64,000 bases of DNA from a bacterium (GTDB lineage: Bacteria > Actinomycetota > Thermoleophilia > Solirubrobacterales > Solirubrobacteraceae), in NCBI GenBank assembly GCA_021323635.1, contig JAJPKQ010000041.1, positions 120,253-184,252 on the forward strand, written 5' to 3'. The notes beneath the pieces are model-generated. The model made no database searches. It had not been told where the DNA came from and saw only the letters and a program-made list of their open reading frames with translations. Both the position numbers and the translations under genes were made by a program. How positions within the stretch are numbered: position 1 is the stretch's first letter; each line of letters begins with the position of its first letter. Of this stretch, positions 16,129-24,062 are shown piece by piece.

Positions 16129-18495
16129 TCAGCCGACGATCTGCACGGTTGCGGTCGCGCTTGAGCTGCCGGACACTTCGTTGGCCCCCAGGCCGATGAG
16201 CGATTCACGCCAAGTTTCAGGCACGTGGATCACGAAGTTGGCTCCGGTCAGCGTCACCGACTCACCCGGCGTGAGTGCGGCTGGAGCGAGCAGGTTGATG
16301 GTGACCTGCGCGCTTGCCTTGTCGTTCAGCACGCCTGGCCCGAGCATGCAGCTGGCGGTGTAGGTGGCGCTGTAGGCGCGCGCTTCACCTTCGCCTGCTT
16401 CGATCGGGATTTCTGCGGCGATGATCGTCGCGGGCACCGTGCAGGCGGCATCCACCGGCCCGATCACATGCGAGCCGGAGCGGTAGCCGCTGACGGAGGT
16501 CTGCACCCCGCCGCCGGTCGAGCGGTATTCGCTCGGTTCGGTTTCTTCAAAGGCCGGCTCAGGCGTTTCGATCTCCACCTTCGCCACTTCCCCGATCGCT
16601 CCGGTAGCGATTAGAGGCCCGAAGGAAAACGCCCCCCGCTGCGGCAGCGTGATCGTCAGCGGCGCGCTCGCTTCCACTCCGGATGAAAACGCGAACCCGC
16701 TCAGCGGCGCGCTCATCCGGTAGCTGAAGCGATCGGCGGCGACAGCGGTGCTGAGCCCATGTGGCGTCAGCACCCTGACGTCGACTACGCCCGCCCCGCG
16801 GGGCGCCACCGCGGTCAGCGACTGGCCGCCGGGAGCGACCGCGAAGGAGCTTGCCGCAGTTGAGCCGAAGCGCACTTCGCTTGCTTCCTGGAGATTCGCC
16901 CCCGTGACGGTGACGCTCGTGCCGCCCGCTTCCGACCCGCTTGCGGGCGAGATGCCCGTGACGGCGGGCGGCGTGCGGTGGCGGATCGCAAAGGCGTCAT
17001 GTTCGCCTGCCGCGATCGCGATCGGTTCGGCGACGCCTTCGACGAGCAGCGGCAGGCGACTGCAGCCGGTCGATTCATTGATGCAGTGTTCCGGCCCATG
17101 TGTCTGGCCGTCACCGAGCTCCCCGTCCAGATTGTCACCCCATGCCAGCAGCGAGCCGCCCTTCGTCAAGGCCATGTCAAAGAAGCCGCCGGCGGCGATC
17201 GAGGCGATTTCTTCGTGGAGGCCGGAGACTGCCACGGGCACGTTGCTGTAGCTGCTGCTGCCATCGCCCAGTTCGCCAAGCGCGTTCCAGCCCCAGGTCT
17301 TGACCGTGTGCGAGCTGGTCAGCACCATGCCGTCTGCGTACCCCGCGGCCACCGCTAGCGCTTCACCTTCGGCGATGCCCTTGACCGCCGTCGGGACGTC
17401 CCGGTTGCCGCCTTCGCCGATGCCGAGCTCGCCGCCGAAGTTCTCGCCCCAGGCTACGACCGTGCCGTTGCTCAACAGCGCGAACGCGTGCGCTCCGCCC
17501 GCTGCGATTGCCTTGACGCCTTCAAGGCCGGCGACCTGAGTGGGAGCGGTGCTGTTGTAGGTTTCGCCTTCGCTGCCATCGCCAAGCTGGCCATAGTTGT
17601 CGCGACCCCACGACCACACCGTCCCGTTGCGCATCAACGCCAGGCCAAACGCTTCGCCCGCGGCTACCGCGATCGCTTCTTCGGGCAATCCCGCCACGGA
17701 CACCGGCGCATCGCTGTTGGCGGTGGTGCCATCGCCCAGCTGCCCGTACTTGTTTGACCCCCAGGCGAGAACCCGTCCTTCGCGCAGCGCCAAGCCGAAA
17801 GCGGAGCCGGCCGCAAGCGCGCTCACGTGCGTCAGCTGCGAGGCGCAGGGCGCACGTTCGCCGGGTGCACACACGGCGAGGGGCATGCTCTGGTGGGCTT
17901 CGCCGCTCCTGCCATCGCCAAGCTCGCCTTCGGCGTTGCTGCCGGAGGCGACAACAGCGCCGCCTTCAAGCAGCGCAAGCGTCATTTCGCCGCCGGCGGC
18001 GATCGCAGACGGCGGCGAGGCGAGCCCGGTCGGGGCCGCGCGCAGGCGCCCTTCGAGCGTGCCATCGCCGAGCTGGCCGGCGAGATTGCCTCCCCAGCCG
18101 TATGCGGAGGCCGGCTCATATACGTAGCGATCGGCGCTGCCCGCGGCGCTTGCGCCGGCCGCGGTCATCACGCTCACTTCGACAGCCCCCGCCCCCGGAG
18201 GCGCTTCGGCGACGATCTCGCTCGGCGAGGCCACGGTGTAGCTGAGTGCGTTTGCAGCGCCGAAGCTGACCGATCGCACGCCTTCAAAGTGGGCGCCGTC
18301 TATCGTCACCTGATTGTGGCCGCTTTCCGGGCCGCTCTGGGGCGTGACCTGGCTGATCGTGGGCGGCAGCGCGGCTGCCGCGGTAGCGGGCATCGCTGCA
18401 CAGGTCAGCGCAAGCACCGTGGAGAGCAGCGCAAGGGCACCGCTCAGGGCGCGTCCTGAGCGTGCGCAGTTTTCATGCTTTGTGTGCTGCTGCAA
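16129..18495 (-). CDS. Secreted IPT/TIG-RCC1 repeat protein with DUF6801-like tail
   Basis: 788 residues from a TTG at 18495, preceded by GGAGGAAGG. A signal peptide (ALALLSTVLALTCAAMPATAAA) is followed by one IPT/TIG domain (about 48-130), seven RCC1-type repeats (AYGWGGNLAGQLGDG, AWGSNKYGQLGDGTT and so on) that should close into a propeller, a second TIG domain (TGISPASGSEAGGTSVTVTG) and a C-terminal region with YTASCMLGPG and WRESLIGLGANEVSGSSSA. It is a shorter paralogue of the gene at 10229-15205; the two share the RCC1-TIG-tail half almost repeat by repeat. Probably a cell-surface or extracellular binding protein; ligand unknown. Confidence 0.85.
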   Translation of the reverse strand: MQQHTKHENCARSGRALSGALALLSTVLALTCAAMPATAAAALPPTISQVTPQSGPESGHNQVTIDGAHFEGVRSVSFGAANALSYTVASPSEIVAEAPPGAGAVEVSVMTAAGASAAGSADRYVYEPASAYGWGGNLAGQLGDGTLEGRLRAAPTGLASPPSAIAAGGEMTLALLEGGAVVASGSNAEGELGDGRSGEAHQSMPLAVCAPGERAPCASQLTHVSALAAGSAFGLALREGRVLAWGSNKYGQLGDGTTANSDAPVSVAGLPEEAIAVAAGEAFGLALMRNGTVWSWGRDNYGQLGDGSEGETYNSTAPTQVAGLEGVKAIAAGGAHAFALLSNGTVVAWGENFGGELGIGEGGNRDVPTAVKGIAEGEALAVAAGYADGMVLTSSHTVKTWGWNALGELGDGSSSYSNVPVAVSGLHEEIASIAAGGFFDMALTKGGSLLAWGDNLDGELGDGQTHGPEHCINESTGCSRLPLLVEGVAEPIAIAAGEHDAFAIRHRTPPAVTGISPASGSEAGGTSVTVTGANLQEASEVRFGSTAASSFAVAPGGQSLTAVAPRGAGVVDVRVLTPHGLSTAVAADRFSYRMSAPLSGFAFSSGVEASAPLTITLPQRGAFSFGPLIATGAIGEVAKVEIETPEPAFEETEPSEYRSTGGGVQTSVSGYRSGSHVIGPVDAACTVPATIIAAEIPIEAGEGEARAYSATYTASCMLGPGVLNDKASAQVTINLLAPAALTPGESVTLTGANFVIHVPETWRESLIGLGANEVSGSSSATATVQIVG

Positions 18496-18615
18496 TGTCC
18501 TTCCTCCTTCACAGGTTGGGCGGCATCGGCTGACTGCCTGCTCCGCGCGGGGATGGCGAGCTCACGCCTGCCGCGTCGAGCAGCGCGGCCGAGCGGTCGC
18601 TCTCTGACGGCAGGC

Positions 18616-18644
18616 ACCGTAATGGCAACCTCCCGGCGCTTCAA
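18616..18644 (-). promoter_or_regulatory. Putative promoter of the second RCC1 gene
   Basis: On the minus strand TTGAAG (18644-18639) and TACGGT (18621-18616) are 17 bp apart. The transcript would have a leader of about 110 bases before the TTG start. Confidence 0.4.
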
Positions 18645-18645
18645 G

Positions 18646-18670
18646 GCAGTGCGCCAACATGGCGCACTGC
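18646..18670. repeat. 11-bp inverted repeat next to the -35 box
   Basis: GCAGTGCGCCA and TGGCGCACTGC with a three-base spacer lie immediately upstream of the putative -35 element. The position suits an operator better than a terminator. Confidence 0.45.
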
Positions 18671-18720
18671 TGCACCACTTTGGCCTCACCGCCGCCGGCG
18701 CGGCGCTCGCGCCAATGCGC

Positions 18721-18757
18721 GAGGGCCCGGCGCGCTGGTGGATCGCGCCGGGCCCTC
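18721..18757 (-). terminator. Terminator of the 18799-20067 gene
   Basis: A perfect 14-base stem (GAGGGCCCGGCGCG and its complement) with a nine-base loop, starting about 40 bases downstream of the minus-strand stop. Confidence 0.65.
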
Positions 18758-18798
18758 GCCTGCAGTCCCTCAGTGGAGCGCTCGCGCGCGCAGGCGCC

Positions 18799-20067
18799 CT
18801 ACGATTCAAGCCTCAGCGCGCTGCCGCTGCCAAAGAGCAGTTCGTTGAGGATCACACGCATCGGCGCGTCAAAGAAGCTGCCGTGGCATTCAAAGGGCGC
18901 GAGGGCGCCGCCCGTGGCGAGGGTGAGCTGCCCGGCAAGCGCCTGCGCCTCGGTGGTCACCTCGGCGATTTCAAGCGAGCTTGGTTCGGCGGTCGCGCAT
19001 CGCACCGGCAGTCGCAGGCCGAAGAGCGCGAGCGAGCTTATGTTCAGCGCAAGCTGCCCTTGCGCGTGCACGCCCCAGCGACCGGGCGGCCCGTTCAGCA
19101 CCGCGGTGATGCCGGTGAAGGGCTTGACCTGCGTGACTTCCATCCCCAGCTCGATCGGCACCAGGCCCAGCAGGCGCACCGGCGCGGTGAACGACGGCAG
19201 CTTCGCGCTTGCTGCGAAGCTGCCGTCCTGGCCGCCTGAGTAGTAGGAGGCCGAGCCTTCCAGAGCCCCCTGTGGCAGCGCGACGCTCTGATGCGAGCGG
19301 CCGAGCGTGATCGTGCCGCCGATCGCCTCGTCGTAGCTTGCCTGCAGCGGCAGCGGCAGCACTTCGGAGATCGGGATCGCCGCCACCGTGGCGGCGACCG
19401 GCGAGCAGTCCACGTGCAGTTCGCTCAGCACGACTTCTCCCGCTTCGTTGTAGCCGCTGAGCACGAGCATGAGCCCCGCGCCTGTTGCCACATACGAGTT
19501 GCTGCGTTCGGGCGAGCTCTGGAATCCGGCTTCGCCGGCAAGCGCGATTTCGACCGCGGTTCCGTAGCGGCCTGTGACCGTCTCCTGCGGCGAGCTTGCG
19601 GCGCCTGATGCAGGGGCGCTCAGGGTCACCGGTTCACCGGCGCTGACCGGCGCGCGCAGCGGCAGCGGCCCTTCGGCTTCTCCGCCGAGCGTGAACGAGC
19701 CGGGAGTGGCGTTTGCCACATCGAGCTTCAGTCGGTCGAGCGCGCCTTCAACCCTCGTTGCGCCAAACTCTCTTATGGTCGCACCCGTTTCGGCCGGGAG
19801 CGTCAGCGTCGCTACGATGCCGTGAGCCTGAAACTGCTGCCGTTCGCCCACTTCGTCGGGCGCGGACATGCTCACCGCAAGCTGCGCGTCGAAACGATAG
19901 CTGATGGTTTCCGGGGCAAGCACGCATTCGACCTGCTCGCTTGCGGAATAGGGCTTTTCCTCCGTGGCGGCCTGCGCCGGCGCGCCGAGCAGCGCGCCCG
20001 CAAGCAGCGCCGCGCTTACAGCTGCCGTGGCCGCAGGGGCTCGCCGTGAGCGACGCATGAGCAACAT
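18799..20067 (-). CDS. Secreted DUF6801-like two-domain protein
   Basis: 422 residues; the ATG at 20067 is preceded by GGAGGGATC. Signal peptide (AVSAALLAGALLGAPAQA), then an N-terminal domain opening with SASEQVECVLAPETISYRFD and a C-terminal beta-rich domain with LFGLRLPVRC and the end NELLFGSGSALRLES. The ECVLAPG opening recurs at 27868-29238 and at the C-termini of both RCC1 proteins; it resembles the actinobacterial DUF6801 family (recognition by pattern only). The C-terminal domain is homologous to those of the lipase at 24063 and the protein at 27868. Extracellular; function unknown. Confidence 0.75.
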   Translation of the reverse strand: MLLMRRSRRAPAATAAVSAALLAGALLGAPAQAATEEKPYSASEQVECVLAPETISYRFDAQLAVSMSAPDEVGERQQFQAHGIVATLTLPAETGATIREFGATRVEGALDRLKLDVANATPGSFTLGGEAEGPLPLRAPVSAGEPVTLSAPASGAASSPQETVTGRYGTAVEIALAGEAGFQSSPERSNSYVATGAGLMLVLSGYNEAGEVVLSELHVDCSPVAATVAAIPISEVLPLPLQASYDEAIGGTITLGRSHQSVALPQGALEGSASYYSGGQDGSFAASAKLPSFTAPVRLLGLVPIELGMEVTQVKPFTGITAVLNGPPGRWGVHAQGQLALNISSLALFGLRLPVRCATAEPSSLEIAEVTTEAQALAGQLTLATGGALAPFECHGSFFDAPMRVILNELLFGSGSALRLES

Positions 20068-20150
20068 CTGATCCCTCCACTTTGTTCCGGAGCTGCAGCC
20101 CGCGTGCAGCTGACGCGGCGGGCCGCATCGCGTGGGAGCGCGACTCCCTA

Positions 20151-20179
20151 ATTTTGCTACCGCGGCGCGCCGTTGTCAA
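20151..20179 (-). promoter_or_regulatory. Sigma-70-type promoter of the 18799-20067 gene
   Basis: Minus strand TTGACA (20179-20174), 17-bp spacer, CAAAAT (20156-20151). Leader of about 75 bases to the ATG. Confidence 0.6.
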
Positions 20180-20280
20180 GATCGGGCGTCGAGAAAGCTG
20201 CCCGCAGCCGTGCCGGCGAGCGCCAGCGCACCGCCCGCCTCTCGTTGGCGTGAGCGCCGCCGCAATAAAGCCAACCGCCA

Positions 20281-20303
20281 CATGTGCCGATAGGAGGCAC
20301 ATG
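20281..20303 (+). promoter_or_regulatory. Hairpin holding the start codon and SD of the GGDEF/HD-GYP gene
   Basis: CATGTGCC (20281-20288) and GGCACATG (20296-20303) form a perfect eight-base stem. The right arm contains the ATG at 20301, and the seven-base loop GATAGGA carries most of the Shine-Dalgarno sequence TAGGAGG. Such a structure would occlude initiation, and a loop GGA over the SD is the classic CsrA target form. Confidence 0.6.
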
Positions 20304-22355
20304 CGACCACTGGCGCTGATCGGCGTGGTCGCCTCGCTGGTGCTTGGGGCGGTTGCGATCATCACTACCGATGAGAGCTTGTCCAGCGTCCGCAGCGGCC
20401 AGGAAAGGGCGCTCCAGGCCGCTGTCGGCGCCGAGTCCGCGTTGATCCGCGAGGGCGAGCGGGAGGCGGAAACTGGCGTCTCGGTGCTCGTCTCAGACCC
20501 GCTCGTGCGCTCGCTGCTGACCGAAGCGCCGCTCGCAGCCCAAGCGCGCGCGGAGGCGCAGGCCAACGTCCAGGCGGCGCTTGCGGAAATGCGCCGCACC
20601 GCCTTCATCCCGCTGCAGTCCGCCTGCCTGGTGGCACGCAGCGGCGCGCAGATCGCCTGCGCTCCCAGCGGGCCGCGCTACTCAACCTCCGCAAACCGAG
20701 GCTTTCTGGCGCTGCTGAGCGCTGCGGGTGCCGCCGGCGGCGGGCGCCGGGCGGAGACGCCGATCACCGCGCCGGGCGCGAGCACCCAGGATGTCGTCAG
20801 CAACCCCTTCATCTCGCCTCTGACCGGCGGCCCCGCCGTCGCGCTGCTGGTGCCGGTGCGCATCGGCAGCGCCCTCGCGGGCCTCGTGCACATGGACGTT
20901 GCCGAGGCGACGACCAAGAGCGGCGCGATCATCGTCGCCGACACGCCCGGAGCGCGCATCGAACTTGCCGCCTTCTCGGGCGGGACTCTGCAGCTCAACA
21001 ACGCCGCCGCCCGCCTCTCTGCGGCGGGGTTCCAGGCCGCGCAGACGCTGCCCGTGCGCAGCGTTCACCTCGGCAGCCGGCCGGTGCGTCTGGTCAACGG
21101 CTCGCATCGTGCGCTGATCGTCTCGCTGCCGCTGACCTTCGGCTCCGCGCAGGACGGCGTCGCCGCGGTGGCAAGCGCGATCGCGCCGGTGCCGACCTTC
21201 TTCGGCACGCTCTCAGCGGCCATGCTCGCGCTGCTTGTGATCTCCGCGGTCATGCTGATCGCGGCGCTCGCCTACCTCGTGGTCTCGCTGCGCCGCGCCA
21301 GCCGCGACCTGGCGACAGACCCGCTCACGGGACTGCGCAACCGCCGCAGCCTGCTGCGCGACCTTGAACGCTCCTGCCGCATCGCGACGCTCGATCACCC
21401 CGCGCGCCTGTGGCTGCTTGACCTCAACGGCTTCAAACGCTACAACGACGCCTTCGGCCGCGTCGCCGGGGACAAGATGCTAGAGCGCCTCGCCGAGCGC
21501 CTGCACGCGGTCGTCAAGGGTCGCGGCACCGCCTACCGCGTCGGCGGCGATGAGTTCTGCGTGCTGATCCGCGGCCCGCTCAAGGAACCCCAGACGATCC
21601 TTGAAGAGCTCACAAACTCGCTCACCGAGCACGGCGGCGCCTTTGACATCACCTGCTCGGCGGGCGCGGTCGCGATCCCCCGCGACACCGCCGAGCCCGC
21701 GCAGGCGCTGCTGCTCGCCGACCAGCGGATGTACCAGGAGAAGGCCGCGCGCGGCGTCGACACGACCGAGCTGGTCACAGCGGTGCTGACCGCCGCGCTC
21801 GCCCAGCGCCATCCCGACCTCGGCGACCACTCCGACGACGTCGCCGAGGAGGTGGAGATGCTCGCGCGCGCCGCCGGCCTCGAGGGCGAGGCGCTCGCGC
21901 TGGTCTCAGCCGCCGCCTCGCTGCACGACATCGGCAAGCTCGGCGTTCCGGACCGCATCATCACGAAGCCCGGCCCGCTCGATGAGGCAGAGTGGGAGTT
22001 CATCCGCCAGCACACGCTGATCGGCGAGCGGATCATCGCCGCTGCGGGCCTGCCGATGGAGGGCGTCGGCGCACTTGTGCGCTCCTCGCACGAGCGCTGG
22101 GACGGCACCGGCTACCCCGATGGCCTCGCCGGCGAGCAGATCCCGCTGGGGGCGCGGATCATCACCATCTGCGACGCCTACGGCGCGATGCTCTCCGAGC
22201 GCTCCTACAAGCGCCCGATGGCGGTGGGGGATGCGCTTGCGGAGCTGCGCCGCTGCGCGGGCACCCAGTTTGACCCCCACCTCGTCGAGGTCTTCTGCCG
22301 TCTGATCGGCGAGCGGCGCTCCCCGCGCGAGCGCACGCGCGGCGCGGTCGGCTGA
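20301..22355 (+). CDS. Membrane GGDEF/HD-GYP protein (cyclic di-GMP synthesis and breakdown)
   Basis: 684 residues. A transmembrane helix (about 4-20), an extracytoplasmic Cache-like sensor of about 270 residues, a second helix (LSAAMLALLVISAVMLIAALAYLVV), then a GGDEF domain with intact GGDEF at 415-419 and an HD-GYP domain with HD at 542-543 (LHDIGKLG) and GYP at 604-606. The position of the inhibitory I-site (RxxD) reads KGRG, so product inhibition through that site is not expected. Family role: the GGDEF part makes c-di-GMP and the HD-GYP part hydrolyses it; combining both in one sensor with HD-GYP rather than EAL is less common. The start follows TAGGAGG and lies within a hairpin. Confidence 0.9.
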   Translation: MRPLALIGVVASLVLGAVAIITTDESLSSVRSGQERALQAAVGAESALIREGEREAETGVSVLVSDPLVRSLLTEAPLAAQARAEAQANVQAALAEMRRTAFIPLQSACLVARSGAQIACAPSGPRYSTSANRGFLALLSAAGAAGGGRRAETPITAPGASTQDVVSNPFISPLTGGPAVALLVPVRIGSALAGLVHMDVAEATTKSGAIIVADTPGARIELAAFSGGTLQLNNAAARLSAAGFQAAQTLPVRSVHLGSRPVRLVNGSHRALIVSLPLTFGSAQDGVAAVASAIAPVPTFFGTLSAAMLALLVISAVMLIAALAYLVVSLRRASRDLATDPLTGLRNRRSLLRDLERSCRIATLDHPARLWLLDLNGFKRYNDAFGRVAGDKMLERLAERLHAVVKGRGTAYRVGGDEFCVLIRGPLKEPQTILEELTNSLTEHGGAFDITCSAGAVAIPRDTAEPAQALLLADQRMYQEKAARGVDTTELVTAVLTAALAQRHPDLGDHSDDVAEEVEMLARAAGLEGEALALVSAAASLHDIGKLGVPDRIITKPGPLDEAEWEFIRQHTLIGERIIAAAGLPMEGVGALVRSSHERWDGTGYPDGLAGEQIPLGARIITICDAYGAMLSERSYKRPMAVGDALAELRRCAGTQFDPHLVEVFCRLIGERRSPRERTRGAVG

Positions 22356-22382
22356 TCCTCGCGCGGGGCAGCCTTTGAGCGC

Positions 22383-23771
22383 TCAGCGCGGCGGCTGCGC
22401 ATTGGCCGGGACCGCCTCCAGCTCGGTGAGCGCGAGCGCCAGCTTGAGCTCTGCCAGGCAAGCGTGCAGCGCCTTGCCCAACCGCTCCTCGACTCGGCGC
22501 ACGCGCCGCTGGATGGTGTGGCGATCGACTCCCAAGGCGGAGGCCGCCGAGGCGGCGTTGCACCCTGAGTCAAGGTAGGCGCGCAGCGCCGCGCAGACCT
22601 CCCCCTCGCCGCGCTCAAGCGCGCGCAGGGGCGCGATGTAGGTGCGGGCGAGGTGGCGGCACAGCAGCTCGTCAGCGAGCGCCGCCGCCGTCAGGCAGTG
22701 CTCGCCAAAGCGCGCATGCCCGCCCTCGCGCACCATCGCCACACGCAGCGCAGCCTGCGCCTGGCGGTGGCTCTCGCGAAATCCCTCGACGCCGGCGCAG
22801 GGCTCCCCGACGCCGATCGCCGCGCCGGCGCCCGCGAGCCCTCTGAGCGCCGCTGCGACCTCGCCGGCGCCGCCCGCAGCCGCAAGCGAGAGCCATGCCC
22901 AGGCGCACCCCGCGCTCTGGTCAACGATCAGCGCAGCGCAGCGCAGCCGCCCGCGCAGCGCCGTCAGCGCAGCCTTTGCCCCAGCGCCCACTCCCACCAG
23001 CGCGAGGTGGGTGGCGCGCAGGTCGTAGCCGAGCAGCTCGCTGTCGGCGCTCTCGCCGGCAAGCAGCGCCTCCACGATCTGCCGCCGGCGGCGCCCGGGC
23101 TCCGCCGCCAGGCGCTCGCGCTCGGCACGGTGCTCCGAGACCAGGAGCGCCATCATCCGGTCGACGATCGGCCCCTGCAGACGCGCGATCTCACGCAGAG
23201 TCTCGGCGGAGATCGCCGGCGCCTCTTCCATAATCAGCTCGCCGAGCAGCAGCTCGCCGGCCACGCAGCGACGCAGCGACTGCTCCAGATCGACGCCGCG
23301 ACGCGCGGCCAGTCGGATGTGGTCGACGATCTCGGGCGCAAAGCGCGGGCGCTCCGGATCGCCCGTCTCGATGCCCTCGAGCGCCGCCTCGAGCCCGGCC
23401 GCGACAGCGCCGCGCAGGCTTGCGAGATAAGGGGCATCGCCGCGGTCCACGGGCGTGCCGACGGCGCACATGCGCTCGAAGATTGCCTCGCGGAGCGCGG
23501 GGTTGCGCGCACGCAGCCGCGCAGCCAGCTCGCAGCGCGCACGCAGCAGCTCGCAGCGCGCACGCAGCAGCTCGCTTGACCCCCGCTGCCCGCCGCCATG
23601 TTGGCGCTCAGCACGTGCCGATGCGCTCACCGCCACGCTCTCACCGGCCACGGTGCACGCGATCGCCAGTCGATGACCGCCATCTCTGCCCTCCTGTGCT
23701 TGCGATCCGGAGTTGCGACCCGCTAACGGCGGCGCCGGCAGGTCGCCTCGCGCCAGGCGCGATGCAGTCAT
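22383..23771 (-). CDS. PucR/CdaR-type transcriptional regulator
   Basis: 462 residues from the ATG at 23771, preceded seven bases earlier by GGAGAC. The C-terminal 70 residues hold the PucR-type helix-turn-helix (LRAYLDSGCNAASAASALGVDRHTIQRRVRRVEERLG); the middle resembles the GGDEF-like/CdaR regulatory domain; the N-terminal third is helical (REAIFERMCAVG, IVDHIRLAARRGVDL) as in RsbRD-N-like sensor segments of these regulators. It faces the tail of the GGDEF/HD-GYP gene convergently, 27 bases away, and diverges from the lipase at 24063, which is a plausible target. A 21-base tandem duplication (LLRARCE twice, near 23526-23568) lies in the N-terminal part. Confidence 0.8.
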   Translation of the reverse strand: MTASRLARGDLPAPPLAGRNSGSQAQEGRDGGHRLAIACTVAGESVAVSASARAERQHGGGQRGSSELLRARCELLRARCELAARLRARNPALREAIFERMCAVGTPVDRGDAPYLASLRGAVAAGLEAALEGIETGDPERPRFAPEIVDHIRLAARRGVDLEQSLRRCVAGELLLGELIMEEAPAISAETLREIARLQGPIVDRMMALLVSEHRAERERLAAEPGRRRRQIVEALLAGESADSELLGYDLRATHLALVGVGAGAKAALTALRGRLRCAALIVDQSAGCAWAWLSLAAAGGAGEVAAALRGLAGAGAAIGVGEPCAGVEGFRESHRQAQAALRVAMVREGGHARFGEHCLTAAALADELLCRHLARTYIAPLRALERGEGEVCAALRAYLDSGCNAASAASALGVDRHTIQRRVRRVEERLGKALHACLAELKLALALTELEAVPANAQPPR

Positions 23772-23881
23772 TTTGCGTCTCCTTGCGGTCGCTGTCAAGG
23801 GGCGCGCCGGCCGGATGCAACGAGCCGACGACACGCAACGCCCCGCATCGGCTCTCCGCGGCGCCCGCATCTGCCGGGCTC

Positions 23882-23911
23882 ACGACAGTTCTGGTGCGCT
23901 CGCGCTACACT
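23882..23911 (+). promoter_or_regulatory. Possible promoter of the lipase gene
   Basis: ACGACA (23882-23887), 18-bp spacer, TACACT (23906-23911). A weak match; it gives a leader of about 145 bases. No other feature is evident in 23772-24062. Confidence 0.3.
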
Positions 23912-24062
23912 CGCGCGCGCAAGGGAAAAAAGGGCTTGGCGCACCGCCTGTCGGGCGCCGAGTCACGGAGGAGCCCTCGGGTGACGTGGCGTGCTGCGCG
24001 CTGCGTGCCCGGCACGTGATCCGGGAGCCATCAACCATCGACCACGAGGAGGGTCGTAACCA

